A program made the position numbers and the translations under genes. The notes under the pieces were generated by a model. The model did no database searches, was not told the DNA's origin, and saw nothing but the letters and a program-made list of their open reading frames with translations. Positions 36,249-43,887 of a stretch of 64,000 bases of DNA are shown here, one piece after another (the stretch's first letter is position 1; each line of letters starts with the position of its first letter). The stretch is from an uncultured Emticicia sp. (lineage in GTDB: Bacteria; Bacteroidota; Bacteroidia; Cytophagales; Spirosomataceae), in assembly GCF_937903345.1 (NCBI RefSeq), contig NZ_CALCZQ010000015.1, forward strand, positions 1 to 64,000. The letters run 5' to 3'.

Positions 36249-36283
36249 ATTCACTCATTCTCTAATTCGCTCATTCACTCATT
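36249..36283. repeat. Degenerate heptad tract before the IorA-type gene
   Basis: Five consecutive 7-base words of the ATTCACT/CATTCTC/TAATTCG/CTCATTC/ACTCATT kind fill this stretch, which ends 5 bases before the ATG at 36289. The word TTCACTCATT occurs at 36250 and 36274. Confidence 0.6.
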
Positions 36284-36288
36284 AAATC

Positions 36289-36744
36289 ATGGCAAAATAT
36301 TCTTTAAAAATCAACGGAAAAACACAACAAGTTGATGTTGACCCATCAACTCCAATTTTGTGGGTTTTGCGAGACCACCTCAATATGCCTGGTACTAAAT
36401 TTGGCTGTGGTATGGCTCAGTGTGGTGCTTGCACAATTCACTTAGATGGCAACGCCACTCGTTCATGTATATTGCCCGTTTCGGCAATTGGAAAATCGGC
36501 AATTACGACTATCGAGGGGCTTTCTGAAAATGGCACCCACCCAGTTCAAAAAGCATGGCTCGAACATGACGTTGCCCAATGTGGCTATTGTCAATCCGGA
36601 CAAATCATGTCGGCAGCGGCTTTACTAAAAAGTAATGTTAAACCAACCGATGAAGATATTGACAACGCTATGAGTGGCAATATTTGTCGCTGTGGAACAT
36701 ATTTAAGAATTAAGGAAGCTATCAAAACGGCTGCTAAAAATTAA
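36289..36744 (+). CDS. [2Fe-2S] subunit of a molybdenum hydroxylase (IorA-like)
   Basis: This 151-residue protein has the two-domain ferredoxin architecture of xanthine dehydrogenase-family small subunits. The plant-type [2Fe-2S] site FGCGMAQCGAC is followed by a later Cys (RSCILP). A helical domain holds the second cluster with QCGYCQSGQIM and GNICRCGTYLRI. It transfers electrons from the Mo cofactor subunit encoded 6 bases downstream. Isoquinoline 1-oxidoreductase and aldehyde oxidoreductases share this layout. No signal peptide is visible, so it probably travels with its Tat-bearing partner. Confidence 0.92.
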   Translation: MAKYSLKINGKTQQVDVDPSTPILWVLRDHLNMPGTKFGCGMAQCGACTIHLDGNATRSCILPVSAIGKSAITTIEGLSENGTHPVQKAWLEHDVAQCGYCQSGQIMSAAALLKSNVKPTDEDIDNAMSGNICRCGTYLRIKEAIKTAAKN

Positions 36745-36750
36745 ACTGAA

Positions 36751-38991
36751 ATGAAAAACATATCAAATAGAAGAGAATTTTTGAAGTCTTCTGCTTTGGC
36801 GGGAGGCGGACTGATGCTAAGTTTTAGTTGGTTTTCGGAAGCAAAAGCTGCGGAAAAGATAGCTTCTCTGAATCTGCCCGAACAATGGTCTGAATTGACT
36901 GCATATATCAAAATTACACCTGATAATGTCATTAAAATCCTATGTCCAAACCCCGAATTTGGTCAAAATGTAATGACTTCATTGCCAATGATGGTAGCCG
37001 AAGAATTGGATTGTGACTGGAAAAATGTGGTAGTAGAAATGAGTACGCATGACAACGTGAAATACGGCCCACAATTTACCGGTGGTAGTAATTCGGTTAG
37101 AATGTACTGGAAACCTTTGAGAAATGCAGGAGCAGCCGCTCGCCAAATGTTGATTGAAGCAGCAGCTCAAACTTGGGGTGTTACTGCAAGCGAAATCACA
37201 ACAAAAGCTGGTATTTTATCGCATTCAAGTGGTAAATCGGCAAATTATGGCGAAATGGCTGCCAAAGCGGCAACTATGGCCGTTCCGAAAGATGTGAAGT
37301 TGAAAGCTCCAAAAGATTTTTCTATTGTTAGAAATTCAAAGAAAAATACCGAAGGCGTAAAAGTTGTTACGGGAAAGCCACTTTTCGGAATTGATAATCG
37401 AGTAGATGGGATGTTGATTGCTATGATTCAGCATCCACCTGCATTTGGTATGAAACTCAAATCTTTTGATGCCACGGCCGCAAAAAAAATGGCTGGAATC
37501 AAAGATGTTTTTAGTTTTAAACTCTATGATGATGGTTTTGAGCAAGGCGGTTTCGACACTCGCACGCACAACGAAATGATTGCCATAGTTGGTAATTCTA
37601 CTTGGGAAGTAATGAACGCCCGCAAGAAACTAAGTATTCAGTGGGAGGCCGCTGGCGATGTAAAAGATACCATGTCGGGCAGAGGTGGAAAAAGAGAAGT
37701 AACAGTGCCTGGCAGATTGGAAACAACCAGTAGCCAATTTGAAATGATGGCTGAATATGCCAAAAAGCCAGCTAAAGAATTAAGAAAAGACGGCGACCCA
37801 GCAGCAGCATTCAAAAATGCCGCTCAGATTATCGAACGAACGTATAATGCTCCGTTTTTGGCACATAATACCATGGAGCCAATGAATTTTTTTGCTCATG
37901 TGCAAGATGATAAAGCTTTAGTAGCCGGGCCATTGCAAGCACCAGGTTGGATGGAGCCAACGCTTGCAAAATTATTGAATCTCCCTGCTGATAAAATCGA
38001 GATTCAAATGACTCGTATGGGTGGAGGATTTGGTCGCAGAGCTTATGGGTCGTATGTATATGAAGCAGCTCGTATTTCGCAAATACTCAAAGCTCCAATA
38101 AAATTGATTTATACCCGTGAAGACGATATGACTTACGGAATTTATCGCCCAATGTACACAGCCACTTATAGAGCTGCTTTGGATTCCAATAAAAATCTAA
38201 TTGGTTTTCATGTAACAGGTGGTGGAATTCCTGAAAACCCTATACATGCCAATCGTTTTCCAGCAGGTGCGGTGGATAATTATTTAGCCGATGGTTGGGA
38301 GATTCCTTCTAATATAACGATTGGTGCGTTCAGAGCTCCTCGTTCTAATTTCAATGCGGCCGCCGAGCAATCGTTTTTGGATGAAGTGGCAGAAGCAGTG
38401 GGCAAGGACCCAATTGCTTTCCGCCTTGATTTATTGAGAAGAGCCAAAGAAAATCCAGTAGGCAAAAATAATGATTACGATGCAAACAGATATATAGGAG
38501 TTTTAGAATTACTAAAAGAAAAATCAGGTTGGGGAAAACCAGAAAATGCAGGCAAAAAACGTGGCGTAGCCGCTTATTTCTGCCATAATTCGTATGCTGG
38601 TCACGTGGTTGATATGGTGATGCGTGATGGACAACCGTATGTGGAACAAGTAACAAGTGCCGTTGACTGTGGCGTAGTCGTAAACCCAGATGCCGCCCGA
38701 AACATGGTGCAAGGTGCGGTTGTTGACGGAATCGGACAGTCGTTTTATGGAGCTTTGACACATAAAGATGGCGTTCCAGAACAAAATAATTTCCACAATT
38801 ATCGTATGATTCGCCATAACGAAGCACCTAAGAAAATTGATGTACATTTCGTAGAAAACGACATCGACCCAACTGGACTTGGCGAGCCGCCATTTCCGCC
38901 AGTTTTTGGTGCAGTGGCCAACGCTTTGTTTAAAACAACGGGTAAACGATATTATAATCAGCCGTTCATGTCTGAGCAAGCTAAGTCATAA
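36751..38991 (+). CDS. Molybdopterin-binding subunit of a molybdenum hydroxylase (IorB-like)
   Basis: This 746-residue protein starts with a twin-arginine leader (NRREFLKSSALAGGGLMLSF). It contains the aldehyde oxidase/xanthine dehydrogenase molybdopterin-binding domains: RVDGMLIAMIQHPPAFGMKL, HNTMEPMNFFAHV, MGGGFGRRAYG, FRAPRSNFNAAAEQSFLDE and DCGVVVNPDAARNMVQGAV, plus GLGEPPFPP near the C-terminus, where Glu acts as base in this family. It would hydroxylate an N-heterocycle or aldehyde in the periplasm together with the [2Fe-2S] subunit. A cytochrome c partner and XdhC-type maturase are not adjacent. The substrate is unknown. Confidence 0.9.
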   Translation: MKNISNRREFLKSSALAGGGLMLSFSWFSEAKAAEKIASLNLPEQWSELTAYIKITPDNVIKILCPNPEFGQNVMTSLPMMVAEELDCDWKNVVVEMSTHDNVKYGPQFTGGSNSVRMYWKPLRNAGAAARQMLIEAAAQTWGVTASEITTKAGILSHSSGKSANYGEMAAKAATMAVPKDVKLKAPKDFSIVRNSKKNTEGVKVVTGKPLFGIDNRVDGMLIAMIQHPPAFGMKLKSFDATAAKKMAGIKDVFSFKLYDDGFEQGGFDTRTHNEMIAIVGNSTWEVMNARKKLSIQWEAAGDVKDTMSGRGGKREVTVPGRLETTSSQFEMMAEYAKKPAKELRKDGDPAAAFKNAAQIIERTYNAPFLAHNTMEPMNFFAHVQDDKALVAGPLQAPGWMEPTLAKLLNLPADKIEIQMTRMGGGFGRRAYGSYVYEAARISQILKAPIKLIYTREDDMTYGIYRPMYTATYRAALDSNKNLIGFHVTGGGIPENPIHANRFPAGAVDNYLADGWEIPSNITIGAFRAPRSNFNAAAEQSFLDEVAEAVGKDPIAFRLDLLRRAKENPVGKNNDYDANRYIGVLELLKEKSGWGKPENAGKKRGVAAYFCHNSYAGHVVDMVMRDGQPYVEQVTSAVDCGVVVNPDAARNMVQGAVVDGIGQSFYGALTHKDGVPEQNNFHNYRMIRHNEAPKKIDVHFVENDIDPTGLGEPPFPPVFGAVANALFKTTGKRYYNQPFMSEQAKS

Positions 38992-39014
38992 GTACAGAAG
39001 AAGTGTTGATATTT

Positions 39015-39058
39015 TGATTAGCTAAAGGAAATGTTTTCTTTTAGCTAATCATTTTTTT
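39015..39058. terminator. Bidirectional terminator after the molybdenum hydroxylase genes
   Basis: Twelve-base arms TGATTAGCTAAA (39015-39026) and TTTAGCTAATCA (39040-39051) pair perfectly around a 13-base loop and are followed by seven T residues. It lies between the plus-strand operon and the minus-strand NTF2 pseudogene. Confidence 0.85.
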
Positions 39059-39593
39059 AACAAATTTTTAATAATATCACTAGAATCATCCATTGAAATA
39101 GGTCTTACAACATGTCGAGTTACTTTTCCAGCCAATGATGGTTCGCACGAGTATGTATTTTTTAAGCGTAACTTGGTAAACTGAGAAATCAGCGAAAAGA
39201 CTTTACCCGCAAGTTTCACATGTGAAGTAGTTGAATCTGCATGATGATGAGCAGATAGCTCGCAGCAGCACAACCAACATTGAGTTCGATGTGTGGAGCA
39301 TGACTAATGCGTCATCCCTGCTTTTATTGCCGCATTTTGCTCTGGAGTATTTATAATTTTCAATATTTCTATACGCCCTTTATTTTGTTTTATTTCTCGG
39401 TCGAAGGTGGTATCTTCGGTAAACATTTTAGTCCAATAGGCTTTCGACGCAAGATCAGAACCAAACGCTGAACCTGCCAAAAGATTTATGATTGCGAGTC
39501 TATCTTTCGCAAATGTGGGGTGTGAAAGTATTTTCTACTGAGTTAAACTCCTTTTTGAACAGCTAAAAGCCAAAAGAAATAGATTTTTTTCAT
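39049..39593 (-). pseudogene. Secreted NTF2/SnoaL-like protein pseudogene
   Basis: Read on the minus strand, an ATG at 39593, three bases after the stop of the SDR gene, opens a signal-peptide-like start (MKKIYFFWLLAV) that soon hits a stop. Another frame gives DRLAIINLLAGSAFGSDLASKAYW and FTEDTTFDREIKQNKGRIEILKIINTPEQN (as TPEQNAAIKAGMTH), then a stop. A third gives PHIELNVGCAASYLLIIMQ, and finally GKVTRHVVRPISMDDSSDIIKNLLKK (last part). These follow the order of a SnoaL-like protein, broken by several frameshifts. The 74-residue open frame here is only its tail. It was probably the last gene of the CoA-transferase operon. Confidence 0.75.
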
Positions 39594-39596
39594 CGC

Positions 39597-40391
39597 TTAA
39601 TGAATATGAATTCCCCCGTTCACATCAATTGTCGCACCTGTTACAAAGCCTGAAAGGTCGGAGGCAAGAAACAGACAAGCTCCTGCTAATTCAGAGGTTT
39701 TCCCAACTCTTTTTAAAGGAATTCCTGCAATTACATGATCTAATTGCTCCTCTGAAAGCCCATCTAACATGGGCGTTTCTATCATGGCGGGGCAGATTAC
39801 ATTAGCTCGAATATTCATTGGAGCGAATTCTCTGGCGATTGAACGAGTAAGACTAATTACACCACCTTTTGATGCTGCATAATGCGAGCCACCGACAAGT
39901 CCACCTCCACGCTGTCCCGCTAAGGAAGCCAAATTTACGATAACTCCCGATTGTTTTTCAGTAAATACTTTCAAAACACTTTTACAAATATTAAACGCAC
40001 CTTTAAGGTTTACATCCATGATTAAATCATAATCTTGCTCTGTAATCGACAGCATCCCTTCGGACTTTACAATTCCTGCACAATTCACTAAGCAATCAAT
40101 TGTACCAAAATGTGAAATAACTTTTTGAATAGCTTCCTCACAAGCTTCAGTACTTCTTACATCACATTGAAGACAAATTATTTCTACTTTCTTACCTATT
40201 TGTATTTCAATTTGATTGACTAAATCATGGGCTATTTGGTTGTTCATTACCAAATCCAAAATTACTAATTTCGCTCCATGAGCCGCAAAAAGTTCTGCCG
40301 TTCCGTAGCCGATACTTCTGATTGAAGCCGCACCAGTGATGACGCAAACCTTATTTTCGAGTTGTAAAAGATTATATTTTTTATTTTCCAT
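39597..40391 (-). CDS. SDR-family oxidoreductase in the CoA-transferase operon
   Basis: From the ATG at 40391 (a GTG lies one codon upstream) this SDR has 264 residues. It has an expanded cofactor loop TGAASIRSIGYGTAELFA instead of the usual TGxxxGIG. The remaining motifs are normal: VNCAGIV, NLASLAGQ, YAASKGGV and a final TIDVNGGIHIH. Its first 11 bases overlap the end of the CoA-transferase gene, so the two are translationally coupled. It may oxidise the hydroxyacyl-CoA or hydroxy acid made by the neighbouring hydratase. The substrate is unknown. Confidence 0.88.
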   Translation of the reverse strand: MENKKYNLLQLENKVCVITGAASIRSIGYGTAELFAAHGAKLVILDLVMNNQIAHDLVNQIEIQIGKKVEIICLQCDVRSTEACEEAIQKVISHFGTIDCLVNCAGIVKSEGMLSITEQDYDLIMDVNLKGAFNICKSVLKVFTEKQSGVIVNLASLAGQRGGGLVGGSHYAASKGGVISLTRSIAREFAPMNIRANVICPAMIETPMLDGLSEEQLDHVIAGIPLKRVGKTSELAGACLFLASDLSGFVTGATIDVNGGIHIH

Positions 40392-41583
40392 CACTAAAAG
40401 CAGATTTTTGAGTTATTAACTTGTCAATTTCATCAATAGAAAAGCCTAACTCGTGTAGAATTTCTTTGGTATCCCAACCACAAGGTGTAGCTGAGGTGCG
40501 TGCAGAAGGATATTCTCCATCTACTTGGATAGTTGAGCGAATCACCGCAGTTTTGCCTTCGGTTGGATGATTTTCAAAGTTGATTAGCTCAACTGCTTTT
40601 AAATGTGGGTCGTTGGTTAGTGTTTCAAGTGTATGGCAAGGCATAGCAGGCAAATCGGCTTTTCTAAAAACTTCAAGCCATTCATCGGTTGTTTTATTTT
40701 CTAAAGCTGCCCCACGAATCTCAAACCATTCAGAAACATACTTTGCTCTGCTTGCTACCGTCAGAAATCGCTCGTCTTCAATTAGTTCGGCTCTGTCGGT
40801 TATTTTTAAGAATGCTTTTATTTGGGAATCAGTATTGATGGTGAAAGAAATAAAGCCATCTTTTGTTTTAACGGGCTTATTATGAGGACTCAAAAGGCGT
40901 AAGTCGCCAGCGGGACCAACGGGTGGTTCAAAACTTTGTTGAGCTAAATGTTCTTTCAAGACAAACGAAGCCATCGTTTCAAACATCGGAATTTCAAGGC
41001 TTGCCCCCATTCCCGAATGTTGTTTTTGAATCAATGAAGCCATTACTGCACCCGCTGTGATTTCGCCAACTACATGGTCGCAAATCAACATTGGCACATA
41101 AGCTGGTTTTCCGTCACGAGCTTGAAATAAACCTGCGATACCCGAAGCTCCTTGCAAAACACTATCATAGGTGGGTAGTCCTGAGTAGGGCCCATCCGTA
41201 CCATAGCCTGTAATCAGGCAATAGATTTTTTCGGGATATTTTGCTCTAATCGTTTGGCTATCTAAGCCCAAACGCTCCAGTGCATCAGGTCGCATATTGG
41301 CAACAATCACATCCGCCCATTCAACTAATTTCTGAATAATATCTTTTCCACCTTCTTTTTTTAAGTCAAGACAAATGTTTTTCTTTCCTCGGTTGAGATG
41401 CAAATAAGCCCCCGAATGCTGCCCAGTTGGCGACATTCCACCTAAACCACGCATCAAATCACCTGTTGGGTTTTCTACTTTAATAATATAAGCCCCATAT
41501 TGACCTAGTCGCCATGTAGCCACTGGGCCCACAACAACAGAGGTTAGGTCGAGTATTTTAATATTTTTTAGGGGTTCAAACAT
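40381..41583 (-). CDS. Class III (CaiB/BaiF) CoA-transferase
   Basis: This 400-residue protein has family III CoA-transferase features: LKNIKILDLTSVVVGPVATW at the N-terminus, VENPTGDLMRG, the LHLNRGKKNICLDLK region, VIVANMRPDALERLGLD and a catalytic Asp expected after ITGYGTDGPYSGLPTYDSVLQ (as YSGLPTYDSVLQG). It would move CoA from a donor such as succinyl-CoA to a carboxylic acid. The gene lies between a hydratase (21 bases upstream) and an SDR (overlapping), in an operon that looks like organic-acid breakdown. Members of the family act on carnitine, mesaconate, citramalate, oxalate and aromatic acids. Confidence 0.9.
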   Translation of the reverse strand: MFEPLKNIKILDLTSVVVGPVATWRLGQYGAYIIKVENPTGDLMRGLGGMSPTGQHSGAYLHLNRGKKNICLDLKKEGGKDIIQKLVEWADVIVANMRPDALERLGLDSQTIRAKYPEKIYCLITGYGTDGPYSGLPTYDSVLQGASGIAGLFQARDGKPAYVPMLICDHVVGEITAGAVMASLIQKQHSGMGASLEIPMFETMASFVLKEHLAQQSFEPPVGPAGDLRLLSPHNKPVKTKDGFISFTINTDSQIKAFLKITDRAELIEDERFLTVASRAKYVSEWFEIRGAALENKTTDEWLEVFRKADLPAMPCHTLETLTNDPHLKAVELINFENHPTEGKTAVIRSTIQVDGEYPSARTSATPCGWDTKEILHELGFSIDEIDKLITQKSAFSDGK

Positions 41584-41604
41584 TTTTTGATTTGAGGTTT
41601 ACGA

Positions 41605-42435
41605 TTATTGGATTTTGACTTCCATTACTACTGCTAATTCATTTTTGTCATCAAATATTTTCAATTCATTTGCTTCTAATACTATAGTAAATGGTTGATT
41701 GCAATATAAAGGCTTTAGGTGTTTTACCTTAATTTCCGATAGACTCAGTTTTAATTCATTTTGTGCATACTCGGTCATTAACAAAGTAGCTAATCCTCCA
41801 TTCACGACTAAATCTGGCAAACCTTCTATTTTTTGAGCATAATTTCTGTCGATATGAATTTTATGAGAATTAAATCCAAGAGCAGAATATTGAAATAAAA
41901 GCGTTTCGTCGGGAGTGAATACTTTTGAATTAGGAATGCTTGATTCGAGTGGAGTAAAACTCCTAATTCCAAATTCCCCATTCGTAATTGGTTTGGCTTC
42001 CAGCAAAATGTAAGTTTGCGTTTCAATGATGGCTGGATTAAAGTTTTCAATAGGGCGTAAGTCGTGTTGAATCGTAAGGATTGCCATCGACCCATTTTTC
42101 GTTGTTTTTTCAGTTATGTTTTTAACAAAACTGCTTTTTTCTACCACAGAGCCAATCACAATATCTTCATTATAAGCTACTATTCTACCACCTAAAAGAA
42201 GTCTTGGCAAGCCTAAGTTAGGTATAGGGACACCCAAGCCTGGAAATCCATCGTTCCGTAAGTCAGATTTTCTTGTTTCGCCTGCCAACATAAAAAAATG
42301 CCAACCTTTCGGTAGTAAATCTCCTTCTGAAAATGACTGAGTTGCTAAATCCAACATAGCAGCCACACGACGAACCATTGTCAAACTACATAGTTCTTTA
42401 GATTTTATGACAGATGTTGAGAGGTAATCTTGCAT
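41605..42435 (-). CDS. FAS1/MaoC-like hydratase (HTD2/mesaconyl-C4-CoA hydratase type)
   Basis: This 276-residue protein resembles double-hotdog hydratases. The N-terminal half has the FAS1-like pattern LLPKGWHFFMLAGETRKSDLRNDGFPGLGVPIPNLGLPRLLLGG (as KGWHFFMLAGETRKSDLRND and LGLPRLLLGGR). The C-terminal half has QYSALGFNSHKIHIDRNYAQ with the His/Asp pair used by MaoC hydratases, then LVVNGGLATLLMTEYA. Related enzymes hydrate mesaconyl-C4-CoA, itaconyl-CoA or enoyl-thioesters. It is the first gene of a minus-strand operon with a class III CoA-transferase and an SDR, so it probably hydrates the CoA ester that the transferase makes. Confidence 0.82.
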   Translation of the reverse strand: MQDYLSTSVIKSKELCSLTMVRRVAAMLDLATQSFSEGDLLPKGWHFFMLAGETRKSDLRNDGFPGLGVPIPNLGLPRLLLGGRIVAYNEDIVIGSVVEKSSFVKNITEKTTKNGSMAILTIQHDLRPIENFNPAIIETQTYILLEAKPITNGEFGIRSFTPLESSIPNSKVFTPDETLLFQYSALGFNSHKIHIDRNYAQKIEGLPDLVVNGGLATLLMTEYAQNELKLSLSEIKVKHLKPLYCNQPFTIVLEANELKIFDDKNELAVVMEVKIQ

Positions 42436-42466
42436 AAATAAATATGTTTACTGATATAATTTCTAA

Positions 42467-42474
42467 CAAAAGTA
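42467..42474 (-). promoter_or_regulatory. -7 element TACTTTTG for the CoA-transferase operon
   Basis: On the minus strand the word TACTTTTG fits TAnnTTTG and lies 31 bases before the start codon at 42435. The same extended word TATACTTTTGTT is found before the permease gene at 53075. Confidence 0.5.
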
Positions 42475-42489
42475 TAATTTAATTTTTAT

Positions 42490-42511
42490 ATATGAAAATA
42501 AAATTTCATAT
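42490..42511. promoter_or_regulatory. Palindrome in the divergent promoter region, possible IclR operator
   Basis: Eight-base arms ATATGAAA (42490-42497) and TTTCATAT (42504-42511) are separated by six bases. The palindrome lies between the divergent hydratase and VOC genes, just upstream of the minus-strand -7 element. An IclR regulator is encoded 580 bases away in the plus-strand arm. IclR proteins bind palindromes of about this size, so it is a candidate operator. Confidence 0.4.
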
Positions 42512-42545
42512 TTGCAATGTATTTTAAATTGTAAAATCATCAAAA

Positions 42546-42962
42546 ATGAAATTTAAGTATCACCACATGAATCTCTGCACAGAAGATGTGCCTCGTTTGT
42601 CTAATTTTTATAAATCTATTTTTGACTTAAATCAGCTTCAAGATGAAGAACATGGCTTGACGACAGCAGATACTGTAAACCGTTATGATGGACAGGTGGA
42701 GTTTTTGACAGACGGAGAGGTGGAATTTCATATTACCAAAAAAGACCACACTACGGCATTTCGCATGAATATGCCTATTAACCCAATCCAGAATGGTCAT
42801 TTTTGTTTTAGAACGGACGATATTGAAGGATTCAAAAAGAAATTAGAAGAACAAAATATTCCTTATGCTGATTATGGAAAATGGGCTTTGGCAGGTTGGT
42901 ACCAAATTTTCTTTTATGACCCAGATGGAAATATTATTGAGGTGCATCAGATTGGAATGTAA
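42546..42962 (+). CDS. VOC-family (glyoxalase/dioxygenase-like) protein
   Basis: This 138-residue protein has two beta-alpha-beta-beta-beta modules: KYHHMNLCTEDVPRLSNFYKSIFDL at the start, then VEFLTDGEVEFHI, GHFCFRTDDIEGFKKKLEE and FFYDPDGNIIEVHQIG. His, Glu, His and Glu at the expected strand positions (HHMN, VEFH, GHFCF, IIEVH) could bind a divalent metal. Family members include methylmalonyl-CoA epimerase, glyoxalase I and ring-cleaving dioxygenases. Here, with CoA-ester enzymes, an epimerase or lyase role is plausible. It is divergent from the hydratase operon. Confidence 0.85.
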   Translation: MKFKYHHMNLCTEDVPRLSNFYKSIFDLNQLQDEEHGLTTADTVNRYDGQVEFLTDGEVEFHITKKDHTTAFRMNMPINPIQNGHFCFRTDDIEGFKKKLEEQNIPYADYGKWALAGWYQIFFYDPDGNIIEVHQIGM

Positions 42963-43054
42963 GAAATGATGAATGATAAGTATTTTGGAGAAATTTGTAA
43001 GAAATAACTTACTACATTTAAACTAACTTATTGAAAGTTTTAGAACTTTCGATA

Positions 43055-43087
43055 AGTTACACATTATACATTATCAATTATTTTAAT
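43055..43087. repeat. Heptad tract before the IclR-family gene
   Basis: The word ACATTAT occurs twice in tandem (within TTACACATTATACATTATCA), followed by CAATTAT, directly before the ATG at 43088. It is one of several such tracts placed just before start codons in this window. Confidence 0.5.
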
Positions 43088-43849
43088 ATGAAAGAAGATA
43101 ACAGTACATATTCTGCTCCAGCCTTAGAGAAAGGACTTGATATTTTGGAATTGCTGTGTCGGTGCGAAAATGGCTTGAGCCAACAAGAAATTGCCAGCAA
43201 GTTAGGGCGAAATTTGAGTGAAATCTATCGAATGCTCAATTGTTTGGTACAACGAAATTATGTTGCCAATTATGCCAATTTCTATACCGTTACCACCAAG
43301 CTATTTCAGTTATCACATTTTCATCCACCTACTTATCGCTTACTAACAGAAGCACTTCCGATGATGGAAGGTCTATCTAGACAAGTTTCTTTTCCTTGCG
43401 ATTTGAGGGTCTATAATAATGGTGTTCAGATAGTCATAGCGTCCATTCAACCGCCAAATGGACTTGGTTTTATGACCCGTGTGGGTTCCGAAATTGAAGT
43501 TGCTCCATCAGCATCTGGTTTAGTTTTATTAGCTTTTCAAGACTCTGTTATCAAAGAAATCAGGATTAAAGAAAGCCTTCCGAACAAATCTGAAATAGAA
43601 ATAGAAGCTTTTCGGAATAGCTTAAAGGAGATAACTGTAAAAGGTTTTGCTTCTATTCAAAGTAAGCAATATGCAGGACTTCACGCCATTTCGTTTCCTA
43701 TTTTGGATATGAATGGAAATGCATTAGCTGCTATAACTGTACCAATGTTGGCTCGTATCGATGGTACGAATCAATTTTCAGAAAAACAAGTCGAAGAAGT
43801 GTTAAGGGAAAGTGTAAAAAATTTGAGTAGTAAAATTGCAAAAACTTAA
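43088..43849 (+). CDS. IclR-family transcriptional regulator
   Basis: The start is the ATG at 43088 (MKEDNSTYSAPALEKGLDIL), giving 253 residues; the upstream in-frame part is repeat sequence. The N-terminal winged HTH has GLSQQEIASKLGRNLSEIYRMLNCLVQRNYV (as QQEIASKLGRNLSEIYRML). The C-terminal IclR effector domain has VGSEIEVAPSASGLVLLAF and GLHAISFPILDMNGNALAAITV (as HAISFPILDMNGNALAAI). IclR regulators control catabolic operons for aromatic and other carboxylic acids by binding pathway intermediates. The neighbouring transporter, CoA-transferase and dehydrogenase genes are likely targets. Confidence 0.9.
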   Translation: MKEDNSTYSAPALEKGLDILELLCRCENGLSQQEIASKLGRNLSEIYRMLNCLVQRNYVANYANFYTVTTKLFQLSHFHPPTYRLLTEALPMMEGLSRQVSFPCDLRVYNNGVQIVIASIQPPNGLGFMTRVGSEIEVAPSASGLVLLAFQDSVIKEIRIKESLPNKSEIEIEAFRNSLKEITVKGFASIQSKQYAGLHAISFPILDMNGNALAAITVPMLARIDGTNQFSEKQVEEVLRESVKNLSSKIAKT

Positions 43850-43887
43850 ATAAAACGCCCCATTCTAAAATCAACCTTATACCTATT

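Noticed and set aside
38351..38979. Long minus-strand open frames of 150 or more codons
   Set aside because: They are antisense to the molybdopterin subunit gene, whose frame has clear domain motifs; their translations are rich in His, Tyr and Leu with no family pattern.
39049..39273. A 74-codon minus-strand open frame as a real small protein rich in Cys and His
   Set aside because: Only the last 26 residues make family sense; the Cys/His-rich start is a wrong-frame reading of the NTF2-like pseudogene.
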